From: Arachidicoccus sp. BS20
GTDB lineage: Bacteria; Bacteroidota; Bacteroidia; Chitinophagales; Chitinophagaceae
NCBI RefSeq assembly: GCF_001659705.1
Contig: NZ_CP015971.1
Span: 2,545,029-2,609,028 of the forward strand
DNA: 64,000 bases
Reading direction: 5' to 3'
The notes below the pieces were generated by a model. That model did not search any database. It saw only the letters and a list, made by a program, of their open reading frames with translations, and was not told where the DNA came from. Positions within the stretch are counted from its first letter, which is position 1; each line of letters begins with the position of its first letter. A program made the translations under genes and the position numbers. This document shows, one piece after another, positions 9,400 through 16,182 of this stretch.

Positions 9400-12048
9400 T
9401 TACCAATTCGCCACTATTTTAAAATTCAATAATCTCGGCGTTAAGCGATTGGGCAAGGCATACGTTTCGTTATCAAAAGATTTGAGTAAAGTATAACTAA
9501 TCGTATTGTCGTGGTTGATTAAGTTGAACACTTCCAGACTCGCCCAAATATTCTTAACGCCGAGAAACGGCGAATGACTTCTTTGCTTGCGCGCGGCATC
9601 CAACAGCAATGCGCTGAAACCAATGTCTACACGCAGGTACGAAGGAATTTCCAATGCATTTCTGTAACGTGTACTTCCGGGAATATTGTACGGCATATTC
9701 GTGCCGAACAACGTGTTGAGATACACTTTAAAATTTTTATTCTGCGGCAGGTAATCTTGAAAGAACATTCCGAAAGTTACCAACCTGTCCGTTGGTCGAC
9801 GCACCCAACCTACGGAACGCGTTGCGCTGTCTGCGACAACTTTATCTTGTGAAGATGCCGTAATTGTTTCGCCTTCGGCATTCAGATAATCGGTATAATT
9901 TAATCCCGAAATATTTTCTTTCGTGCGCATAATACCGAGGCTCAGCCAACTGTCCGCATCTTTTACGAGCTGTGCAAACAAGCGCGTTTCGATGCCGTAA
10001 GCATAAGCCTTTGCATCATTATTTGCATAGTATTGAATGTTCACATTGTTGATGTCGTAAGGGTCCACGTCCCACATATTTTTGTAATAAGCTTCGGTTG
10101 TCCAGCGCGCCGGACGGTCAAAAACTTTTAAGTTGTAATCTACGCCTACAACGGCTTGCCAGCTTTTTTGCGCTTTCAGTTGTGTGTTCACGCTGCCGTC
10201 AAACGCAATCATTTCGCGGTAAAACGGCGGCTGGTCATAAATGCCTGCAGAGGCTTTGAACACCACATCTTTTTGCCAGTTTTTCGGCTTGAAAGAAAAT
10301 CCTACGCGCGGCGAAACGAGAAATTCTTTATTCAGATTATTATAATTAAATCTTGCGCCCACCTGCAATGTATAAGCCGAAGAATCGTTGAATAAAATAT
10401 TGTCCTGAGCAAATCCACTGAAGCGTGTAATGTCGAGATGCTCATTATTCTGTAACACATTGCTCATCAAAACCTGCGTGCCCGTGTGCGGCAAAGAATA
10501 GCCTGCGGAATCGCTGTACGTCCATTGATTCATCAGGCTCGAAACCGTTTGTCGTTCTGCTTTTGCGCCCCATTGAATGAAGTTTTTTCCGCCGTTGTAA
10601 CTTCCCAAATGCTGCGCCGACCACAGGTCTATTTTCAAATTATTTCTTGCAAAATTTTGTGTAGAACCTTCGCCAAGCAAGTTATCCGGGTCGGTATCAA
10701 TGTTGCCGTTAGCATCGCGGTTGCCGAAAATATAGGAGCCTGTGATGTCGGTATTTTGCCGTTCGTTATCGCGGAAATAGCCGAACAAATATTTTAAAGT
10801 AAACTTATTATTTGGCTTGTGAATGAAAGTTAATCCTGCAAAGTTGGTGGTATACTTATCTTTCTCTGAGCCGGTAAAGTCAATATTTGCGCCGTAATCG
10901 GCAACATACAAAGGCGAGAAAACGCTCGCCATCAATTGCTCCGATTGCGGGTAAAAAGTAAATTTTGTTTTGGAATAATTGCCCAACAATTCCATACTGA
11001 ATTTCTTACTGAAACTGTATGTAAGCAACGCCTGCGCATCTGCCGAAGACGGAATATAACTGCCTTGCGTAGGCTGGCTTTTTGTAACATTACTATTGTC
11101 CCGATTGCGTACACCGACAACATAAGTGAACTTTTTATTCTTGCTCAAACCTTCGAAACTCAAGCCTTGTTCAAGCAAACTCACATAAGCCTGTCCGTGA
11201 TTTTCCGTAGGATGAATATAGGTTACATCCAACGCGGAACTCATTTTGTCGCCATACTTTGCCTGAAATCCGCCGGTATAAAATTGTACATTTTGCGTAA
11301 GCATCGGGTTGATAAAACTCAGCCCTTCCTGCTGTCCGCTGCTGACCAGAAACGGACGATAAATTTCAAAACCATTCACATAAACGAGGTTCTCATCGTA
11401 GTTTCCGCCGCGCACGGAATATTGCGAAGTCAATTCGTTGTTACTGCCGACCAATGTTTTGATTAAGCCTTCGATGCCGTTTACCGGCGACGGATTGAGA
11501 ATTGCTTTATCAGGCGAAATCTCAATCAAACCTGTTTGTTGCCGTTGTTTTTCAGATGAAACCGTAACATCGGCAAGCGTGGTATTTTTTTCTGTAATAA
11601 AAATAGTTACAGTTTGTGTTTGATTTTTTTCTATAAAAAATATTTTTTCCAACGAATTATAATTCGCCGCCGAAAACTCAATCTTCACGGGCATTTCCGC
11701 CGGAACGGACAATTTAAAATATCCGCTGTCGTTGCTGTAAATGCCTTGCGCATTTTCTTTGATATGCACAAAAATATTGGATAAAGGATGTTGGTTTTCG
11801 TCAAAAATTCTTCCCGAAATAAAAGCGTTGTTTTCCTGCGCAAAGAGCTTGGCAGAAAAGAAAAAGCTAAACAAAAAACAAAAAATAAATGTAATTGCTG
11901 TTCGGGAAATGACTGTTGTTCGGGATTTGCAATCCCGAACACTTATCTGTGCATTTGTAATACACATTATTTCGTGGATTGCAAATCCGCCGATACAGCT
12001 TCGACATTGCAAATGTCGAAGAGCAGAAATAAGTATCGTCTTTTTCAA
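9400..12048 (-). CDS. TonB-dependent outer-membrane receptor with N-terminal CarboxypepD-reg-like domain (leader interrupted by repeats)
   Basis: An outer-membrane receptor of up to 882 residues. After a hydrophobic signal core (FIFCFLFSFFFSAKLFA) comes a carboxypeptidase-regulatory-like beta-sandwich (ISGRIFDENQHPLSNIFVHI), a plug with PSPVNGIEGLIKTLVG and YSVRGGNYDENLVYVNG, and a 22-strand barrel ending in IVANW. The substrate is unknown. The 5' end is odd: the in-frame start at 12048 is a TTG (MKKTILIS), and about 40 residues coded by a cluster of palindromic hairpins separate it from the hydrophobic signal core. The only in-frame ATG before the core, at 11967, lies inside that cluster. 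I read this as a repeat insertion into the signal-peptide region; export efficiency is therefore uncertain. It is monocistronic as far as can be seen and convergent with xfp. Confidence 0.88.
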   Translation of the reverse strand: MKKTILISALRHLQCRSCIGGFAIHEIMCITNAQISVRDCKSRTTVISRTAITFIFCFLFSFFFSAKLFAQENNAFISGRIFDENQHPLSNIFVHIKENAQGIYSNDSGYFKLSVPAEMPVKIEFSAANYNSLEKIFFIEKNQTQTVTIFITEKNTTLADVTVSSEKQRQQTGLIEISPDKAILNPSPVNGIEGLIKTLVGSNNELTSQYSVRGGNYDENLVYVNGFEIYRPFLVSSGQQEGLSFINPMLTQNVQFYTGGFQAKYGDKMSSALDVTYIHPTENHGQAYVSLLEQGLSFEGLSKNKKFTYVVGVRNRDNSNVTKSQPTQGSYIPSSADAQALLTYSFSKKFSMELLGNYSKTKFTFYPQSEQLMASVFSPLYVADYGANIDFTGSEKDKYTTNFAGLTFIHKPNNKFTLKYLFGYFRDNERQNTDITGSYIFGNRDANGNIDTDPDNLLGEGSTQNFARNNLKIDLWSAQHLGSYNGGKNFIQWGAKAERQTVSSLMNQWTYSDSAGYSLPHTGTQVLMSNVLQNNEHLDITRFSGFAQDNILFNDSSAYTLQVGARFNYNNLNKEFLVSPRVGFSFKPKNWQKDVVFKASAGIYDQPPFYREMIAFDGSVNTQLKAQKSWQAVVGVDYNLKVFDRPARWTTEAYYKNMWDVDPYDINNVNIQYYANNDAKAYAYGIETRLFAQLVKDADSWLSLGIMRTKENISGLNYTDYLNAEGETITASSQDKVVADSATRSVGWVRRPTDRLVTFGMFFQDYLPQNKNFKVYLNTLFGTNMPYNIPGSTRYRNALEIPSYLRVDIGFSALLLDAARKQRSHSPFLGVKNIWASLEVFNLINHDNTISYTLLKSFDNETYALPNRLTPRLLNFKIVANW
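11918..12021. repeat. Cluster of four short hairpins sharing an ATTTGCAAT core
   Basis: Four hairpins lie at 11918-11940, 11948-11966, 11974-11990 and 11999-12021. The first and last have perfect 7-bp arms (GTTCGGG/CCCGAAC and CTTCGAC/GTCGAAG); the second and third are imperfect. All carry the same 9-nt core: ATTTGCAAT, ATTTGTAAT, then the inverted form ATTGCAAAT twice. Arms differ between units, but the outer pairs keep base pairing. Core-to-core spacing is 28, 25 and 28 bp, so the array is symmetric: two forward, two reversed. It lies within the leader of the receptor gene. This resembles REP/REPIN-type mobile repeats, although no mobilising transposase is in the window. Confidence 0.75.
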
Positions 12049-12174
12049 AAAAGTAAAATGTAATTCAGGTTAAAAATAGAGATTCTTCAAAAGCCGATGA
12101 AACTTTTTATATAACGTGTTTGATGCAGAAAATATTTTCCGTTGGCATATTTATAGAAAACCGCAGGTAGGATT

Positions 12175-12417
12175 TTAGTTGGAAGAATCAAAATCAAACA
12201 ACTGTTTCGGATGTATGCCCATTGTTTTGGCAATTAAAAAAGCATGGCTTAAACTAGTGTTGATTTCGCCTCGCTCGATTCTGCCGATTTGGGAAATGGG
12301 CAAATCACAGCTATTGGCTAATTGCTCTTGAGACAACTTCTTTTCAGTCCTAATCTTTTTCAGATTTTGACCGAATAATTGCAAACTGTGCTCGTCTCTC
12401 AAGTAGCGTTTTTTCAC
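12175..12417 (-). CDS. Small XRE-family helix-turn-helix regulator
   Basis: An 80-residue protein that is essentially one Cro/CI-type HTH domain (residues 12-70): FGQNLKKIRTEKKLSQEQLA, then the recognition helix region PISQIGRIERGE and the closing helices of LIAKTMGIHPKQLF. There is no sensor or catalytic domain. It is divergent from the esterase gene at 12527. The 109 bp between them contain a perfect 34-bp palindrome, a likely target of this or a similar dimeric regulator. XRE proteins of this size in Bacteroidota are often autoregulators or restriction-modification controllers, but no methylase or nuclease gene is adjacent. The target is inference only. Confidence 0.88.
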   Translation of the reverse strand: MKKRYLRDEHSLQLFGQNLKKIRTEKKLSQEQLANSCDLPISQIGRIERGEINTSLSHAFLIAKTMGIHPKQLFDFDSSN

Positions 12418-12442
12418 TACTCAAAATGACATTAATTATCGC

Positions 12443-12476
12443 TTTCAGATAAGAGCAAATTTGCTCTTATCTGAAA
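12443..12476. promoter_or_regulatory. Perfect 34-bp palindrome, candidate operator between divergent genes
   Basis: The left half (12443-12459, TTTCAGATAAGAGCAAA) is the exact reverse complement of the right half (12460-12476), with no loop. It sits 25 bp upstream of the XRE start on the minus strand. It overlaps the proposed -33 TTG (12461-12463) of the plus-strand esterase promoter, so a bound dimer could repress both genes. A hairpin terminator is less likely because it has no U-tract and lies upstream of both genes. Confidence 0.7.
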
Positions 12477-12492
12477 TATTTACATATCTTTG
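12461..12492 (+). promoter_or_regulatory. Bacteroidota-type promoter for the esterase gene
   Basis: A TTG at 12461-12463 (-33) and TATCTTTG at 12485-12492 match the Bacteroidota -33/-7 pattern (TTG ... TAnnTTTG) with 21 bp between. The ATG follows about 35 bp later. Confidence 0.55.
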
Positions 12493-12526
12493 GCGGAACA
12501 TTAAAAGATAACTCAATTAATTCTGT

Positions 12527-13411
12527 ATGAAGCGAAAATTTATCAGCGTTGCAGCGTATATTATTCTTGCCGTCTTATTTTTAATATTAATAGTTTTAGG
12601 AACGTACGTGTACAGGTATGACAGCATATCGTTTATCAACAGATTGAAAGCAGAGACTACTACTTATGGATTATTCAGAACGAAAGCCAATCAGAACGAT
12701 TTAAAATTAAATTCAGATTCTACATTTGTCATAATGGTTTTCGGACAGTCCAATTCTGCCAATTCAAGTACATATTATTATCGACCTATTCATAAAATAT
12801 ACAATTTCTATAACGGAAATTTTTATATAGCCAAAGAGCCTCTTCTCGGACGGCAATCAGGACTGGGTGGAAGTGTGTGGACGATGCTGGGCGATAAGCT
12901 GATAGACGCTCACTTATGCAATAATGTAATTTTTGTACCGATAGGAATCGGCGGAACAAAAATAGAATTATGGGATTCCGGGTATTGCCACAAGATTTTG
13001 ATAAATACCTTAAAACAATTACAGCAGAAAAAAATTAAACTGACACATATAATATGGCATCAGGGAGAAGCTAATTCAAGAAGAACTACGGAAAATAATT
13101 ATAAAAACCATCTGTTAAATATTTTCAATACAGTAAGACAATACGGGCAAACTGCACCCATTTATTGCAGCATAGCATCCTATACGCCAAGTGATGAACT
13201 TATAAGCACTAAAGACTTAGACAGCAATATTACAAATGCACAAAAAGAAGTGATTAATTCAACTCCAAATGTTCTTGCCGGACCTGATACAGATTCTTTA
13301 ATTTTAGGAGCTTACAGGAATGGACCTCACTTTACAAAAACAGGATTGGAAGCATTCTCCTCTTTACTGCTGAATGCAATCAAAGACTCAAGTGAAATAA
13401 TTAAAAACTAA
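12527..13411 (+). CDS. Membrane-anchored SASA/DUF303-type carbohydrate esterase
   Basis: A 294-residue protein with an N-terminal membrane helix (about residues 7-29, probable uncleaved anchor) and a domain resembling the sialate O-acetylesterase/SGNH family. Block I is FGQSNS, with the expected nucleophile Ser75; a Gly-rich oxyanion segment IGIGGTKIELW and the WHQGE motif (177-181) follow. The C-terminal catalytic block reads RNGPHF: His268 is present, but Asn265 stands where the family normally has Asp. Such enzymes remove acetyl groups from sugars. No polysaccharide genes are adjacent. Its codons look more AT-rich than the neighbours, a possible sign of transfer together with the XRE gene. 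Its last 4 bp overlap the convergent phosphatase gene. Confidence 0.75.
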   Translation: MKRKFISVAAYIILAVLFLILIVLGTYVYRYDSISFINRLKAETTTYGLFRTKANQNDLKLNSDSTFVIMVFGQSNSANSSTYYYRPIHKIYNFYNGNFYIAKEPLLGRQSGLGGSVWTMLGDKLIDAHLCNNVIFVPIGIGGTKIELWDSGYCHKILINTLKQLQQKKIKLTHIIWHQGEANSRRTTENNYKNHLLNIFNTVRQYGQTAPIYCSIASYTPSDELISTKDLDSNITNAQKEVINSTPNVLAGPDTDSLILGAYRNGPHFTKTGLEAFSSLLLNAIKDSSEIIKN

Positions 13412-14724
13412 TTTCTTAGTTTCAGCAAATATTCGTGTAAATCTGTATGCTCATCAATACCGAAAGATTGTAATTTTTTTGTGTAAAAATCTTTCACGTC
13501 TTTCCATTTGTAATAAGGAAAAGTCGTGGTAGAAATCGGCAAATGAACTTCTTGCTCATTGTGCAGAACCTTTACCAGATAAGCATTTCCATTACTGTAT
13601 AAAATCCATTGAATGTTGGATGCCATTTGCATAATTTTTTCCGCATGCCAGTTTTTGGCATAGTCAAAAACAGAAGTTGAAGTATGGCTTGCCTGCGGAA
13701 TTTCCATAATCGTTGCAAAAGGAGAAATAGCTTCGGCATGTGTAAAATTCAGTTTCGCATCCAGGCTGCTCGGTTGCTGAATTGCCGTATCAATGGAATT
13801 TAAAAAATCCGCCAGCAAAGGCGCAGCTATCTTTATTTGTATGCCGTTGATATTTTCGCCCGGTCCTTTCTCATAAAAATCTTCTGCCATGTTTACAAAA
13901 TCTAACCATTGCAAATCCTTTGTGGTAAAAGCTTTTGCGAGAATTGTAAAATCACTTCCACTCCAGCCTTTTGCCGCAATTTCTTTTTTCATCAAAGGGT
14001 AAATGCAATACAAGTCATATAAATTTTGCGTGAGTTCCCATGCATTTGCAGTATCGAAACTTTTAAACACGCGCGAACATATATTCTTTGAAACCTGTAT
14101 GGTGCGTGGGTTTTGGAGTAATGAATCCATTTTTGATTTTATAAGACTTCCTTTTTTATATTTTTTGTATGCGGAAGAAATATTCCAAAATCTCAGCGCA
14201 TCATTCAGAGAATCGGGCGGCGAAGCAATATGAATTTTCGATGAATCGTATTTGCCGAAACCTTGCATAAAAGCTGCTTCACTTTGGTGTGTTCTCAATT
14301 CATTTGTCCACACAACATCAACGCCTCTGCCCTGCCAAACGGAAGGATAATTTTCTCTCATTCTTTCTCCGATTCCGCGCAATTCATCTTTACCCGAAAG
14401 TGTAATATTTCCGTACTCATTTTTTTGAACAGCATATATTTTTTTTACGGCAATCAAAATTTTTTTGCCTAACGGCGTCAGATTTTTTTGCTCCATTATT
14501 TTCAGCAAATCCATGTCAGCGCCGGGTTTTGTGAAAAATCGTGAAGCGTGGCGACCGGTATATTCTATAAACACAGGCTTGTAGCCTGAAGGCGCAGACG
14601 TATAGTTTTGTGGTTGAAAATTGTACGGCGATTTGGTGCCGGCATAATTGTATTGCGCATGAATATTTCCACAACACAAGAGGCACGAAATATTGACTGC
14701 AATAAAAAATTTCAAGATATTCAT
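13408..14724 (-). CDS. Secreted histidine acid phosphatase, MINPP/phytase-like
   Basis: A 438-residue protein of histidine phosphatase clade 2. The N-terminus from the ATG at 14724 gives a good signal peptide (ILKFFIAVNISCLL...HAQ); the reading frame extends to 14778, but that start would put a charged stretch before the signal. The catalytic motif is RHASR (R58, H59, R62), and the distal motif is HAE (H329) in NFTHAEAISPF. HAE, rather than HD, is typical of multiple inositol polyphosphate phosphatases. Such enzymes strip phosphate from phytate and other phosphomonoesters outside the cytoplasm. It is the last gene of a minus-strand operon with a beta-helix lipoprotein (59 bp upstream) and a TonB-dependent receptor, which supports phosphate or inositol-phosphate scavenging. 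Confidence 0.85.
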   Translation of the reverse strand: MNILKFFIAVNISCLLCCGNIHAQYNYAGTKSPYNFQPQNYTSAPSGYKPVFIEYTGRHASRFFTKPGADMDLLKIMEQKNLTPLGKKILIAVKKIYAVQKNEYGNITLSGKDELRGIGERMRENYPSVWQGRGVDVVWTNELRTHQSEAAFMQGFGKYDSSKIHIASPPDSLNDALRFWNISSAYKKYKKGSLIKSKMDSLLQNPRTIQVSKNICSRVFKSFDTANAWELTQNLYDLYCIYPLMKKEIAAKGWSGSDFTILAKAFTTKDLQWLDFVNMAEDFYEKGPGENINGIQIKIAAPLLADFLNSIDTAIQQPSSLDAKLNFTHAEAISPFATIMEIPQASHTSTSVFDYAKNWHAEKIMQMASNIQWILYSNGNAYLVKVLHNEQEVHLPISTTTFPYYKWKDVKDFYTKKLQSFGIDEHTDLHEYLLKLRN

Positions 14725-14783
14725 AATATACAAATATAAAAACGCGGCATCTATATTGATGCTGCATTTATTTTCCATACAAA

Positions 14784-16172
14784 TTACCCGGCATCCAAAC
14801 TTGAACCTAAATGTTTATTACCATTCCCATTGGAAGGATACGCGCCCAAATCCACACTGGGAGCGGTTTCCGACGCACCCAACGTACCGCCTTGCGGCAC
14901 GGTTTTCATCGGCTGTCCGCTTGCATCGCCTTTGCCTAACGCCGGGCTTCCAGGCAATAAATTAAAATCATAACCTTCGGCAGTTACAATTCCCAAAGGC
15001 ATTTGTGATGCTGTCAGAGGCGTTGCCGGAACATCATATTTTGAATAATCGAATTGGTTGACATCGTAAGAAATAAAGTTCGGAAGGTTAGTATTCGGTG
15101 CGGAGCCTGCAATATCCTTATTGCCCAAAACGCGGTCATCTGCATAACTGTCCTGGTCGGCAAATTGGTCAATCAAAGATTGTGCATCGGCATAATAAAA
15201 CTGATTATTATGCGAAATGTTCGCATAGTCTGCATCCGGTGTTATGCGTAATCCGTAACGGCAGTTGATGATGATATTGTTATAAATTTTTCCAGATGCG
15301 CCTTTTTCATAATCGATAGAACCGCCGCGTCCGCCTTTCGACTGGCGAAAACCTGAATTAAGAATCGTATTGTTGTACAAGAAAATATTTGTCTCCGTGC
15401 CGCCGCCGCTGTTGGAAATTTTGAAGCCGTTGGTAGCGCCGCCAATGATTAAATTATACGCCACATCGCCAAAAGAATTATTTTTAATATTCACAACATC
15501 GCCGCCCGTGGTGCCACAGTTTTCAAAAGTGTTGCGCATAATGCTCACGTTGCCGTGAATGATGCGGAAACCATCGTCTTTTGTACCGTAAAACCATGAA
15601 TCTTCAACAATTACGTTCCCGGTCGGGTTGGTATAAGTAAAGCTATTGCGCGGGTCGCCGCTTTCAAATATTTCAGGGTCGTTGTTAATGCCTGCGGGTC
15701 CGCCGGCAAATTCAAGATGCGTCCATTTCAAAATAAGGTCGCCACTATTGGCGCCGCACTGAATGCCGCCCCAATAACCTTTGCCTGCATTTTCGGCTTT
15801 ACGCAAATCGTCGGAAACGGTAATAAAATTCGGTTGGTCTTCCGTGCCGATGCTGATAAAAGTGCCGTTGCAGGTAATTTGCGGACTTGTTTCGGCGCTC
15901 GCGCCATCGCCGAGCGAAATGAGTTTTGAACCCGCTTCCATATACAGCGTATCGCCTTCGTTAATGGTAATATCGCTTTTGAAATAATATGTTTTGCCAC
16001 TGATTAAAGTTCCTTTTACCGTGCCGCTCAACGTATCGCTTGTGATGCCTTGCGACTGGTTGATTTGAAGCGGCTGAATGTATGTTTCTAATTCTTTGTC
16101 GCAGGAAGCAAAGGCTGCGCATACTGCCAATACCGAAATAATAAGTTTATAATTTATAATATTTCGTTTCAT
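14784..16172 (-). CDS. Right-handed beta-helix lipoprotein
   Basis: A 462-residue lipoprotein: the signal peptide ends in the lipobox FASC, then a linker, a short beta-sandwich-like part (GTVKGTLISGKTYYF) and a parallel beta-helix of about residues 70-400 with repeated short rungs such as NVSIMRNTFENC, VVNIKNNSFGDVAYN and FLYNNTILNS. Beta-helix proteins bind or cleave polysaccharides or act as surface adhesins; no catalytic residues of a known lyase or hydrolase family could be named. It starts 10 bp after the receptor gene and precedes the phosphatase, so it probably works on the cell surface as part of the same uptake system. The exact ligand is unknown. Confidence 0.75.
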   Translation of the reverse strand: MKRNIINYKLIISVLAVCAAFASCDKELETYIQPLQINQSQGITSDTLSGTVKGTLISGKTYYFKSDITINEGDTLYMEAGSKLISLGDGASAETSPQITCNGTFISIGTEDQPNFITVSDDLRKAENAGKGYWGGIQCGANSGDLILKWTHLEFAGGPAGINNDPEIFESGDPRNSFTYTNPTGNVIVEDSWFYGTKDDGFRIIHGNVSIMRNTFENCGTTGGDVVNIKNNSFGDVAYNLIIGGATNGFKISNSGGGTETNIFLYNNTILNSGFRQSKGGRGGSIDYEKGASGKIYNNIIINCRYGLRITPDADYANISHNNQFYYADAQSLIDQFADQDSYADDRVLGNKDIAGSAPNTNLPNFISYDVNQFDYSKYDVPATPLTASQMPLGIVTAEGYDFNLLPGSPALGKGDASGQPMKTVPQGGTLGASETAPSVDLGAYPSNGNGNKHLGSSLDAG

Positions 16173-16182
16173 AACTAATAAT

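Noticed and set aside
11741-12073. Plus-strand open frames across the hairpin cluster
   Set aside because: Their residues come from the palindromic repeats and the antisense of the receptor leader; no start signal or family match was seen.
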